Assembly: GCA_036787955.1 (NCBI GenBank)
Contig: DAIQOI010000004.1
Coordinates: 186,001-250,000, forward strand
DNA from: UBA2336 sp036787955
GTDB lineage: Bacteria > Bacteroidota > Bacteroidia > Cytophagales > Cyclobacteriaceae
DNA length: 64,000 bases
Reading direction: 5' to 3'
In this document: in pieces, positions 1-8,169 of the stretch
How the letters are laid out: each line of letters starts with the position of its first letter
How positions within the stretch are numbered: position 1 is the stretch's first letter
Notes under the pieces: model-generated
Database searches by the model: none
Seen by the model: only the letters and a program-made list of their open reading frames with translations
What the model was told of the DNA's origin: nothing
Position numbers and translations under genes: made by a program

Positions 1-2
1 AT

Positions 3-1379
3 GTTTTCTCGCACAAACGCGAAGGTGTGGCTGTTGTAGCAGACACCCTGTGGGCTGCCCTGGAAGGAAAGAAGGCACTGCGCGTAGAGTGGGATGACAG
101 CGGCTTTCCGCACCACAGCACAGACGATCTTTTTACCCTCATGCGCAACAGCCTGAGCCAATCGGGCTTAACCCAGCGCTCGGCAGGTAATTTTGAAAAT
201 TACTACAACAAGGCGGCACAAAAAGTGGAAGCCCTTTACGAAACCCCCTATCAGGCCCACGCCTGCATGGAGCCACTTACCTGCACGGCGCATTTCAGGG
301 GCGATAGTTGCGAAATATGGGGGCCCATTCAGGCTCCCGATTGGATTCAGAGCGACATCGCCACGAAGTTTAATCTCAAACCGGAAAACGTAACCGTCAA
401 CATGACTTTCCTGGGGGGTGGTTTCGGCCGCAAGGCGTTTACCGATTACACCTACGAGTCGGTTGTTATTTCCAAAGAAATAAATGCACCCGTGCAGGTA
501 ATATGGGCCCGCGAAGACGATATGACACAGGGACCTTTTCGTCCGGGTGCCGTTTACCAATGCAGGGCTGGCTTAAATGCCCAGGGACGTATCCAGGCTT
601 TCGAAGTCAAAATGGCTGCACAGAACCTCAACCATCAGTGGCCTGGTGCCGACAAGGAATCGTACAACGATAGCACAACCGAGGGTTTTCTGGAACCGTA
701 CTTCGAGTCCATACCGCACTACCGCTTTGCCGACCTGCCTCTTTCATCGCCCGTGCCGGTAATGTGGTGGCGCAGTGTGTATTCATCCACCAATGCTTTT
801 GCATTCGAAAGTTTTCTGGATGAGCTGGCCCTCGCTTCGGGCAAAGACCCGCTCACCTTCCGCCGCCAGCACCTGGGGCATGAACGCTATCAGTTGCTCA
901 TCGATAAACTGGAAGAAGTAAGCGGCTGGAAACAACGCGGAAAGAATGCCGGCTACGGAACGGCCGTTACGGAATGCTTCCGGAGCATCGTAGGGCAGGT
1001 AGTAAAAGTATCGCGCAAAGCTGATGGTAAAGTGAAGATCGATAAGGTATGGGCGGTGATAGATTGCGGCTGGTATGTTAACCCTGATATTATCAGGGCG
1101 CAGGTAGAGGGCAGCATTGTAATGGCGCTGGGTGCAGCAACCAAACACGCTATGGAGTTTAAAGACGGAAAAGCTGCGCTGCGCAATTACGATGCCTATA
1201 AAATGCCCCGCATACACGAAATACCCGAAATTGAAGTGCACATCATGGAGAATGATGAACGCCCGGGTGGTGTAGGTGAGCCTGGCCTGCCGCCTTTTGC
1301 CCCCGCACTAACCAACGCCATCTTTGACCTGACCGGTAAACGCATCCGCAAATTGCCGTTTCAACTGGATGAGATTTAA
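3..1379 (+). CDS. Molybdopterin-binding hydroxylase subunit, IorB-like (5' end missing)
   Basis: This is the C-terminal part of a large molybdenum hydroxylase subunit of the xanthine dehydrogenase/isoquinoline 1-oxidoreductase beta (IorB) type, which oxidises aldehydes or N-heterocycles at a Mo-molybdopterin centre. The frame is open to the left edge, so the gene begins outside the window; the GTG at 27 is internal. Visible family motifs are the cofactor loop GGGFGRK and, near the end, GVGEPGLPP, whose Glu matches the conserved active-site glutamate. The protein ends like the family with a GKRIRKLPF segment. A cytochrome c gene follows after 27 bases, then a [2Fe-2S] subunit and a second, complete molybdopterin subunit, so this is one of two paralogous large subunits in the operon. 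The substrate cannot be read from sequence. Confidence 0.9.
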   Translation, partial: VFSHKREGVAVVADTLWAALEGKKALRVEWDDSGFPHHSTDDLFTLMRNSLSQSGLTQRSAGNFENYYNKAAQKVEALYETPYQAHACMEPLTCTAHFRGDSCEIWGPIQAPDWIQSDIATKFNLKPENVTVNMTFLGGGFGRKAFTDYTYESVVISKEINAPVQVIWAREDDMTQGPFRPGAVYQCRAGLNAQGRIQAFEVKMAAQNLNHQWPGADKESYNDSTTEGFLEPYFESIPHYRFADLPLSSPVPVMWWRSVYSSTNAFAFESFLDELALASGKDPLTFRRQHLGHERYQLLIDKLEEVSGWKQRGKNAGYGTAVTECFRSIVGQVVKVSRKADGKVKIDKVWAVIDCGWYVNPDIIRAQVEGSIVMALGAATKHAMEFKDGKAALRNYDAYKMPRIHEIPEIEVHIMENDERPGGVGEPGLPPFAPALTNAIFDLTGKRIRKLPFQLDEI

Positions 1380-1406
1380 CCCCTAAACTTTTTAAGCAGA
1401 CTGGAT

Positions 1407-1811
1407 ATGATATACAAAACTCTTTTTCCGATTGCATGCACCGCTGTATTGCTTTTCTCCTTTCAGCAGAAAAAACCTTATGACCTGAAAGCCAGCATGG
1501 CGCGGGGCGAACAACTGTACATCAGCTACTGCCTGTCGTGCCACTTGGATCAGGGCCAGGGTATTGAGGGCGTTTATCCGCCCTTAGCCAAGTCCGATTA
1601 CCTGATGGCCGACAAAAAGCGAAGCATTCAGCAAATATTGTACGGAGTGAGTGGAGAAATAAAAGTGAACGGTAAAACCTACAACCTGGAAATGACTGGT
1701 TTTGATCTAACCGATGAAGAGACTGCCGATGTATTGAACTACATCCGCAACTCATGGGGCAACAAGGGAGCGGTGGTTGCACCGGAAGAGGTGCGAGCCG
1801 CCAGAAAATAA
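1407..1811 (+). CDS. Small c-type cytochrome
   Basis: A 134-residue exported monohaem cytochrome c. A hydrophobic N-terminal segment (about residues 5-19) acts as signal peptide or anchor. The haem site CLSCH lies at residues 42-46, and a Met in the LEMTGF segment is a likely sixth ligand. The C-terminal helix with DEETADVLNYIRNSWG is typical of class I cytochromes c. It sits between two molybdenum hydroxylase subunits and just before the [2Fe-2S] subunit. It therefore probably takes electrons from the hydroxylase in the periplasm, as cytochromes do for nicotinate- and isoquinoline-type dehydrogenases. That role is inferred from context and not proven. Confidence 0.88.
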   Translation: MIYKTLFPIACTAVLLFSFQQKKPYDLKASMARGEQLYISYCLSCHLDQGQGIEGVYPPLAKSDYLMADKKRSIQQILYGVSGEIKVNGKTYNLEMTGFDLTDEETADVLNYIRNSWGNKGAVVAPEEVRAARK

Positions 1812-1848
1812 ACCGGAAACAACCAACAACAATTAAATAACTTCAGGT

Positions 1849-2313
1849 ATGGCAACCTACACTCTTCACATCAATAACCAAAACTACAACGTAGATGTAG
1901 AACCTGACACACCGTTACTTTGGGTTTTACGCGATGAATTAAATCTTACCGGCACCAAATATGGTTGCGGTGTGGCACAGTGTGGTGCCTGCACGGTACA
2001 CCTGAACGGCAACCCGGTGCGTTCCTGCACACTACCGGTTTCTGCGGTCAAAGGAAAAATCACCACCATTGAAGGGCTTTCCCAAACAGGCGAACACCCT
2101 GTACAGCAAGCCTGGGTGGAGCTTGATGTAGCACAGTGCGGCTACTGCCAGGCCGGCCAGATCATGTCGGCCGCTGCCCTGCTGGCACGCAAACCCAATC
2201 CAACCGATGCCGACATTGACACCGCAATGGCAGGCAATATCTGCCGGTGCGGAACTTACAAGCGGATACGCAAAGCCATACACCTTGCTGCAACGAAAGG
2301 AGGTACAAAATGA
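1849..2313 (+). CDS. [2Fe-2S] subunit of molybdenum hydroxylase, IorA-like
   Basis: A 154-residue small subunit with two [2Fe-2S] clusters. The N-terminal plant-ferredoxin-type cluster uses Cys40, Cys45, Cys48 and Cys60. The C-terminal helical domain carries the second cluster motifs CGYC-QAG and ICRCG. The length is normal for IorA/CoxS-type subunits that are separate from FAD domains, and no FAD subunit is visible here. It passes electrons from the molybdenum centre to an outside acceptor, probably the cytochrome encoded just upstream. Its stop overlaps the start of the following large subunit (ATGA), indicating translational coupling. The subunit itself has no export signal, so it would be co-exported with its Tat-signal-bearing partner. 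Confidence 0.93.
   Translation: MATYTLHINNQNYNVDVEPDTPLLWVLRDELNLTGTKYGCGVAQCGACTVHLNGNPVRSCTLPVSAVKGKITTIEGLSQTGEHPVQQAWVELDVAQCGYCQAGQIMSAAALLARKPNPTDADIDTAMAGNICRCGTYKRIRKAIHLAATKGGTK
2296..2304 (+). promoter_or_regulatory. Strong Shine-Dalgarno site before the second molybdopterin subunit
   Basis: AAAGGAGGT lies five bases before the ATG at 2310 and matches the anti-Shine-Dalgarno end of 16S rRNA almost perfectly. It is also coding sequence for the last residues of the [2Fe-2S] subunit. Genes of Bacteroidota usually lack such sites, so it stands out. It decides the start at 2310 over the longer upstream reading. Confidence 0.6.
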
Positions 2314-4424
2314 AAACCACAGTAACACGCAGGGATTTCCTGAAAGTAAGCACACTGGCCGGTGGAGGTATGTTGCTGAGCTTTCAGACCAACGCCCTCT
2401 CATCTTTGCTCGAAACAGAAACGGAATTGTTTCAACCCAATGCCTTTCTGTCCATTTCACCCGATGGCCTTGTAACCCTCATGGCTCCCAACCCCGAGGT
2501 GGGCCAGGGTGTAAAAACTTCATTACCCATGCTGGTGGCAGAAGAACTGGATGCCGACTGGACGAGCGTGCGCGTGGAACAGGCCGGGTTGGATACCAAA
2601 AACTACCAGCGACAGGTTGCCGGTGGCAGTGGCTCGGTGCGCAGCAGTTGGGAATCATTTCGCAAGGCAGGAGCCACCGCGCGACAGATGTTGGTTGAAG
2701 CTGCCGCACAAAAATGGAATGTCCCTGCCAGTGAGTGCTTTACGGAAAAAGGATTTGTCATCCATAAACCAACCGGACGCACATTAAACTACGGTGCGCT
2801 GGCAACGGCCGCTTCAAAAATTGAAATCCCCAAAGAGGTAAAACTCAAAGAGCCGAAAGATTACAAAATCATCGGTCAGCGGATCGTCAATGTCGATGCC
2901 CGGAAAATCGTTACCGGTAAAATGCCCTTTGGCATCGATACCCGCCGCGAAGGCATGCTCACGGCCATGGTGGCCCGACCGGCATTCGGGAAAAAACTGA
3001 AATCGGTCGATGACAGCCGGGCACGGCAGGTGAAGGGCGTGCAACAGGTAATAGTGTTCGATAACAAGGTAGCCGTACTGGCCACTTCTACCTGGGCTGC
3101 CAAAAAAGGACGCGATGCGCTGCGCATTGAATGGGAAGATGACGGAAAACCCGAAAGCACCAGCAACTATAACGCAGCCATTGCGGCATTTCTCGATAAA
3201 ACCACGAACGAACCCAAACGCAACGATGGCAATGTGGAAGAAGCACGCAAGCAGGCTGACAAAATACTGGAAAGCATTTTCTATGCGCCCTTCCTGCCCC
3301 ATGCACCGCTGGAACCGATGAATTTCTTTGCTGACGTGCGCGAAGACAGGGCTGAATTGTTTGGCCCTACACAAACCCCGGCACGTACCCGCACCGAAGT
3401 TGCACGCCTGCTCAACCTGCCGGAAGAAAAAATTTCAGTTGGTCTCTCGCGCATGGGCGGAGGCTTTGGCCGCAGATTACAGGCCGACTATTCGGTGGAA
3501 GCAGCGCAGATTTCCAAACTGGCCAAAAGCCCCGTGCTGGTTGTGTGGACACGCGAAGACGACATGCAGGGAGGATATTACCGCCCCGCAGGCATGTACC
3601 GCTACCGTGCATCCATCAAGAACAACCAGCTTACCGGCTGGCACCTTATTGCCGCAGCCGCCAACTCGCCCAACGCTTCGCGCGAAAACAACTTTCCGGC
3701 TGGTGCCGTGCCCAACTTCCGCGTAGACAGCCACAACTACCAGACTGCCATAACGGTTGGACCGTGGCGAGCACCCAATCATAACTTCATTGCCTTTACT
3801 GAAGAAAGTTTTATTGATGAAATTGCCCTGGAGTTAGGCAAAGACCCCGTTGCTTTCAGGCTCGAACTACTGGAGCGCGCCAAAAGCCAACCAACAGGCA
3901 CCGTTGCCTATGAACCCGACAGGTATATGGCCGTTGTGAAACGCGCAGCCGAGATGGGCAACTGGGGCAGGCAGGGTGAAAAAGGAATTTTCAAAGGCTT
4001 TGGTGCTCATTTCTCTTTTGGCACCTATGTGGCTCAGGTAGCCGATATCTCCATTGTCAACGGAAAAGTTAAAGTGCATAAGGTGTATTGTGCCGTAGAT
4101 TGCGGCCGCGTTATCAATTTAAGTGGTGCAGAAACCCAGATAGAAGGAGGTATTATTGACGGCCTGGGCCATATGCTCTATGGCGAAATCACCTTCAAAA
4201 ACGGTGAAGTGGAACAAAAGAATTTCAACACCTACCGTTTAATCCGCATACCCGATGCGCCGGAAATAGAAGTGCAGTTTATCAACACCGGTGCCGAACC
4301 GCAGGGCCTGGGCGAGCCGGGCCTGCCCCCGATCGGAGCAGCGGTTGCCAACGCCATATTTGCTGCAACAGGTAAGCGCATCCGCAGGCTACCGGTTGGA
4401 GATTTATCTGAAAACAGATTGTAG
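2310..4424 (+). CDS. Molybdopterin-binding hydroxylase subunit, IorB-like, Tat-exported
   Basis: A complete 704-residue large subunit of a molybdenum hydroxylase (xanthine dehydrogenase family, IorB branch). The ATG at 2310 is preferred to upstream starts. It overlaps the preceding stop, has a strong ribosome site, and gives an N-terminal twin-arginine signal (TRRDFLKVS followed by a hydrophobic stretch), as expected for a periplasmic IorB. Cofactor motifs include GGGFGRR mid-protein and LGEPGLPP near the end, where Glu is the conserved active-site base. With the [2Fe-2S] subunit it should form a periplasmic dehydrogenase that donates to the operon's cytochrome c. It is a paralogue of the truncated gene at the left edge. 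The substrate is unknown. A hairpin terminator follows. Confidence 0.93.
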   Translation: MKTTVTRRDFLKVSTLAGGGMLLSFQTNALSSLLETETELFQPNAFLSISPDGLVTLMAPNPEVGQGVKTSLPMLVAEELDADWTSVRVEQAGLDTKNYQRQVAGGSGSVRSSWESFRKAGATARQMLVEAAAQKWNVPASECFTEKGFVIHKPTGRTLNYGALATAASKIEIPKEVKLKEPKDYKIIGQRIVNVDARKIVTGKMPFGIDTRREGMLTAMVARPAFGKKLKSVDDSRARQVKGVQQVIVFDNKVAVLATSTWAAKKGRDALRIEWEDDGKPESTSNYNAAIAAFLDKTTNEPKRNDGNVEEARKQADKILESIFYAPFLPHAPLEPMNFFADVREDRAELFGPTQTPARTRTEVARLLNLPEEKISVGLSRMGGGFGRRLQADYSVEAAQISKLAKSPVLVVWTREDDMQGGYYRPAGMYRYRASIKNNQLTGWHLIAAAANSPNASRENNFPAGAVPNFRVDSHNYQTAITVGPWRAPNHNFIAFTEESFIDEIALELGKDPVAFRLELLERAKSQPTGTVAYEPDRYMAVVKRAAEMGNWGRQGEKGIFKGFGAHFSFGTYVAQVADISIVNGKVKVHKVYCAVDCGRVINLSGAETQIEGGIIDGLGHMLYGEITFKNGEVEQKNFNTYRLIRIPDAPEIEVQFINTGAEPQGLGEPGLPPIGAAVANAIFAATGKRIRRLPVGDLSENRL

Positions 4425-4453
4425 ATTAAGTTGCAGGGAAAGGAAACCTACCC

Positions 4454-4490
4454 AGCCCTTTCGCAAGCTGAGCGAAAGGGCTTTCTGTTT
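4454..4490 (+). terminator. Rho-independent terminator after the hydroxylase operon
   Basis: An 11-bp perfect stem, AGCCCTTTCGC against GCGAAAGGGCT, with a 7-base loop (4465-4471), followed by a T-rich run. It lies 30 bases after the stop of the second molybdopterin subunit. Confidence 0.85.
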
Positions 4491-4586
4491 ATGAAGGTGA
4501 AAATACCCGAATAAATTCCACATATCCCAAAAAATAACCGAATAAGATCCTGATATTCCGTTTGTGGATAAATTTTTTTTCTGTCT

Positions 4587-4620
4587 TTTGACTGATGTGC
4601 ACACTATTCTTCTAACTTCG
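4587..4620 (+). promoter_or_regulatory. Possible promoter of the subtilase gene
   Basis: TTTG at 4587-4590 and TAACTTCG at 4613-4620 resemble the -33 and -7 boxes of Bacteroidota promoters, about 37 bases before the start codon. The 22-base gap is longer than the 18-19 seen elsewhere in this window and the -7 box has a mismatch, so this is tentative. Confidence 0.35.
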
Positions 4621-4656
4621 GGTCGCCTAAAACCTTTCACTTAAACCTAAACACCT

Positions 4657-6042
4657 ATGCAGCTAAAACGCTTGTGTATGCTGTTGGTCCTGGGCGGACT
4701 GGCAGCCCTCTATTCTTGTGTGGATGAAAAGTCCCTTACCGAAGACACTTCCATCAGCAGGGGAAGCAACACCCCCCGCTATGTTCCGGGCGAAGTGTTG
4801 GTAAAATTCAAATCCGGTGCATCGGCCGGCTCGCGCTCCCGTTCCGAGGCTTTGGCCCTCATTGGCGGCGAAGTTCTGGAAAACATCACCACACCGGCTA
4901 TGGAAGCAGCCAGGCGCGGTGACACCGGTGATCTGTTGCTCGTTGCTTCCGCCCTTGAAACCATGGATGCCATCAACATCCTGAAAAATCACCCGGAAGT
5001 GGAGTATGCCGAACCGAACTGGATATACACCCACTTCGCTACTTCCAATGATCCGTATTACACGAATGGATCGCTGTGGGGCATGTATGGCGATGCTACT
5101 TCACCTGCCAATCAGTATGGCAGCCAGGCCGGTGAAGCCTGGGCCGCAGGTAATATTGGCTCAAATACCGTATGGATCGGTATTATTGATGAAGGATACA
5201 TGTACACGCACGAAGATCTTTCAGGCAACGTAGGCACCAACCCCGGCGAGATAGCCGGCAACGGTGTGGATGATGACGGAAATGGCTATGTGGATGACGT
5301 ATATGGCTGGGATTTTAACGGAAACAATAATACTGTATTCGATGGTACCAGTGATGATCACGGTACGCACGTGGCCGGAACCATTGGTGCCGTAGGGGGT
5401 AACAACAAAGGCGTAGTGGGTGTGGTTTGGAATGTAAAACTGATGAATGCCAAGTTTCTGGGTTCATCCGGTGGCACTACTGCCAATGCCATCAAAGCCG
5501 TTGACTACTTTACCGACCTGAAACAACGCCATGGTATCAACCTGGTAGCTACCAATAACTCGTGGGGCGGTGGCGGCTACTCGCAGGGATTGTACGATGC
5601 CATCGAGCGTGCCAACCAGGCCGGCATCCTCTTTATAGCCGCAGCCGGCAACAGCACCAACGACAATGACGCCAATCCATCCTACCCCGCTTCTTATAGC
5701 AATTCCAATATCATCGCCGTGGCTTCCATCGACAGCAATGGTGCGCTGTCTAGTTTTTCCAACTGGGGCGCCACTTCAGTTGACCTCGGTGCACCAGGCC
5801 GTGGAATCTGGTCAACCGTACCAAAAAGCTCCCGCGGTCGCATCGTGTCCGGCTATGCCAGCTACAGCGGCACATCCATGGCCACACCGCATGTAACGGG
5901 CGGAGCTGCACTTTATGCTGCCTCCCACCCGGGCGCCAGTGCCTCGCAGATAAAAAATGCCATCCTGAACAGCACCGTGCCCACTTCCTCACTCAGCGGT
6001 AAAACCGTAACGGGCGGACGGCTGAATGTAAGCGGATTCTGA
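4657..6042 (+). CDS. S8 family serine peptidase (subtilase), predicted lipoprotein
   Basis: A 461-residue subtilisin-type protease. The N-terminus is a lipoprotein signal with a lipobox ending at Cys21 (LYSC), so it is probably membrane-anchored. Residues about 40-125 form an inhibitor-like prodomain (PGEVLVKFK through VEYAEPNW). The catalytic triad is visible: Asp178 (GIIDEG), His235 (DDHGTHVAG) and Ser407 (SGTSMATPH). An acidic Asn/Gly/Asp-rich insert (about 195-230) may bind calcium. No T9SS sorting domain follows; the protein ends with the catalytic fold. It stands alone between two terminators inside the molybdenum hydroxylase locus, and nothing in the sequence ties it to that enzyme. 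Confidence 0.92.
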   Translation: MQLKRLCMLLVLGGLAALYSCVDEKSLTEDTSISRGSNTPRYVPGEVLVKFKSGASAGSRSRSEALALIGGEVLENITTPAMEAARRGDTGDLLLVASALETMDAINILKNHPEVEYAEPNWIYTHFATSNDPYYTNGSLWGMYGDATSPANQYGSQAGEAWAAGNIGSNTVWIGIIDEGYMYTHEDLSGNVGTNPGEIAGNGVDDDGNGYVDDVYGWDFNGNNNTVFDGTSDDHGTHVAGTIGAVGGNNKGVVGVVWNVKLMNAKFLGSSGGTTANAIKAVDYFTDLKQRHGINLVATNNSWGGGGYSQGLYDAIERANQAGILFIAAAGNSTNDNDANPSYPASYSNSNIIAVASIDSNGALSSFSNWGATSVDLGAPGRGIWSTVPKSSRGRIVSGYASYSGTSMATPHVTGGAALYAASHPGASASQIKNAILNSTVPTSSLSGKTVTGGRLNVSGF

Positions 6043-6064
6043 TACGTATCTGCCTTTCCTGCTT

Positions 6065-6096
6065 AAAAGGGTTGCCATACCGGCAGCCCTTTTTTA
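6065..6096 (+). terminator. Rho-independent terminator after the subtilase
   Basis: Stem AAAAGGGTTGCC with GGCAGCCCTTTT (one G-T wobble) around a 5-base loop, ending in a run of T. It lies 22 bases after the subtilase stop and 10 bases before the next gene. Confidence 0.85.
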
Positions 6097-6105
6097 CTTT
6101 TAACC

Positions 6106-6393
6106 ATGTTTAAATTTATTTTCCCTGCCTTGCTCTCATTGACCTGGTGCAGTACCCCTGCCGATGAAGTAAAACTCTCGGGTATCGTCATAAAACCCGA
6201 AGTAACCCACTATATGTACGGTACGCACGCGCTGGAAGAAAACGGAAGCATCAGGGCTGCCCTGCAAAGCAACAGCCTTGACTTAGACGCTTTCCTGGGC
6301 AAAAAAGTGCGAATTACCGGTACCCGCGTACCGGGCTATCCACTAAGCGGAGGACCCGAGCTTGTAGAGGTACAAAAGGTTGAAATCAGATAA
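6106..6393 (+). CDS. Small predicted lipoprotein of unknown function
   Basis: A 95-residue protein that I do not recognise as a family. It begins with a short hydrophobic segment ending in LTWC (Cys15), which could be a lipoprotein signal. The mature part has alternating hydrophobic residues (KLSGIVIKPEV, KKVRITGTRV, ELVEVQKVEI) that suggest a small beta-barrel such as an OB fold; that is a guess from pattern only. It lies nine bases before xdhC and is likely co-transcribed with it. It may therefore serve the molybdenum hydroxylase, but there is no direct evidence. Confidence 0.7.
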   Translation: MFKFIFPALLSLTWCSTPADEVKLSGIVIKPEVTHYMYGTHALEENGSIRAALQSNSLDLDAFLGKKVRITGTRVPGYPLSGGPELVEVQKVEIR

Positions 6394-6402
6394 CACCACA
6401 TT

Positions 6403-7557
6403 ATGAAAGAGTTAAAGGCTATCGTACAGCATCACAGCAGTGATAAAAAAATGGCACTGGCTACCGTTGTGCGTGTACACGGCTCAGCCTATCGCAGTCC
6501 GGGTGCACGCATGCTCATATTTGAGGATGGCCGCTGGGTTGGTTCTATCAGTGGTGGCTGCCTGGAAGGGGATGCGCTGCGCAAGGCACGCATTGTAATG
6601 AACGAAAAAAAACCTTTGCTGATTACCTACGACACCCGCGAAGAAAGCAATCAGCAACTCGGTATCGGTCTGGGCTGCAATGGTGTGATCGATGTATTGC
6701 TGGAGCCGGTAATCCCATCCGACAAAAATAATCCCATAGCGGTTTTTCAACAGATAATCCGCTGTGATGAGCCGGTTGCACTGGCCACCGTGCTAACTGG
6801 CAGCGCCTGCAGCCGAAAAATGCTGATGTATGCGGACGGTACCTGCTGGTCGGATTTACCTGTGGATAACCTGCAACAAAACATTGGTTCGCTGCTTCAA
6901 ACGCTCGCCACCCGGCAGAAAAGTTATGTTGCAAGCATCTGTGGCGAAGAAGTTTTTCTGGAATGGATAGAACCGGTTATTACCTTGCTTATTTTTGGAG
7001 GAGGCTTTGACGCACGGCCTGTTTGCGCTTTTGCCAAACAATTGGGCTGGAACGTACAGGTTACCGATGAGTGTGTTGCGCATATTGCACCGGCATTTTT
7101 TCCTCAGGCCGACAGGCTATCGTTGTGCCAGCGATCTTTCATTGACCGGGAGTTTAACATTACCCCCTATACAGCCTGTGTGCTCATGTCGCACAACTTT
7201 GCATACGACCGCGATGTGCTGAAAAAAATTATCACATCTAAAACACCTTACATCGGCATCATAGGCCCGCGCAAACGTTTTGAAAAAATGCGCAGCGAAC
7301 TTGAACAACAGGGTATCATGCTGACAGCAGATGACCTGCACCGCATCCATGCACCGGCAGGCCTGGACATAGGCGCAGAAACACCCGATGAAATAGCCAT
7401 CGCCCTGCTGGCCGAAATTCAGAGCAAATTTACCGGCCGATCAGGAGGGTTCCTGAAATACCGCTCAGGCCCCATTCATCACCGCGATCCAAAATCGGAT
7501 GAAGTATTCAGGCAGGTGTTGCTCAATGATGCTTTGCCTAAAACCGGTTCGGTGTGA
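6403..7557 (+). CDS. XdhC/CoxI family molybdenum-enzyme maturation factor
   Basis: A 384-residue protein of the XdhC/CoxI family, which binds molybdenum cofactor, promotes its sulfuration and inserts it into xanthine dehydrogenase-type enzymes. The N-terminal CoxI domain shows SGGCLEGD (residues 50-57) and GIGLGCNG (87-94), with the conserved Cys residues. The C-terminal Rossmann domain starts with the glycine-rich LLIFGGGFD (about 195-203). The gene lies downstream of the hydroxylase subunits and directly before a MocA-like gene, whose GTG start overlaps its stop (GTGA). This is the usual accessory pair for molybdenum hydroxylases, so it probably matures the enzyme encoded at the start of the window. 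Confidence 0.93.
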   Translation: MKELKAIVQHHSSDKKMALATVVRVHGSAYRSPGARMLIFEDGRWVGSISGGCLEGDALRKARIVMNEKKPLLITYDTREESNQQLGIGLGCNGVIDVLLEPVIPSDKNNPIAVFQQIIRCDEPVALATVLTGSACSRKMLMYADGTCWSDLPVDNLQQNIGSLLQTLATRQKSYVASICGEEVFLEWIEPVITLLIFGGGFDARPVCAFAKQLGWNVQVTDECVAHIAPAFFPQADRLSLCQRSFIDREFNITPYTACVLMSHNFAYDRDVLKKIITSKTPYIGIIGPRKRFEKMRSELEQQGIMLTADDLHRIHAPAGLDIGAETPDEIAIALLAEIQSKFTGRSGGFLKYRSGPIHHRDPKSDEVFRQVLLNDALPKTGSV

Positions 7558-8156
7558 TATCAAATCCGGAAGTAGTAATTGTGATACTTGCAGCGGGGGC
7601 ATCTTCGCGCCTGGGAAAGCCTAAACAGCTTATCAACTGGCAGGGCGAGCCTTTACTCAGACTAATGGTTCGCAGGGCCCTGCAAACGTCTGCCAAAAAC
7701 GTGCTGGTTGTACTGGGTGCTTATGCCGGACAGATTGTCCCTATCCTTGCCGGTCAACCTGTCCATGTAACCATCAACACACAATGGTCCATCGGCATGG
7801 GCAGTTCCATCCGGCATGCCATACAGTTCATAAAGCAGCATTTTACGAAAACAGAAGCTGTAATTCTTATGGTGTGCGACCAGCCCTTTCTTACAACTGA
7901 GCACCTACAGCAATTAATTAACCACTACCATCGCCACGGCCCGCCTGTTGTTGCATCGTTTTACAACGGCATTGCCGGCGTGCCGGCTTTATTTGACAGA
8001 ACATGGTTTGATGCACTCTTGCAACTTCAGCCTGGTGAAGGAGCCGGGAAAATCATCCGCAGTTCAGCACAAACAGCAACTGTTGATTTCCCGGAAGGGA
8101 AATATGACATTGACACCTCAGCCGACTTAAGCGAACTTGAAAAGCGGCCCGTTTAG
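7554..8156 (+). CDS. MocA/MobA-like molybdenum cofactor nucleotidyltransferase
   Basis: A 200-residue NTP-transferase. The nucleotide-binding signature LAAGASSRLGKPKQ lies at residues 12-25, and the rest fits the MobA/MocA fold (VCDQPF metal site; VPALF). MocA adds CMP, and MobA adds GMP, to molybdopterin. Xanthine dehydrogenase-type enzymes commonly use the CMP form, so a MocA role is favoured by context. The start is GTG at 7554, overlapping the xdhC stop by four bases. The gene ends 13 bases from a convergent TPR gene. Confidence 0.9.
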   Translation: MISNPEVVIVILAAGASSRLGKPKQLINWQGEPLLRLMVRRALQTSAKNVLVVLGAYAGQIVPILAGQPVHVTINTQWSIGMGSSIRHAIQFIKQHFTKTEAVILMVCDQPFLTTEHLQQLINHYHRHGPPVVASFYNGIAGVPALFDRTWFDALLQLQPGEGAGKIIRSSAQTATVDFPEGKYDIDTSADLSELEKRPV

Positions 8157-8169
8157 AACCGCCTTCGGA

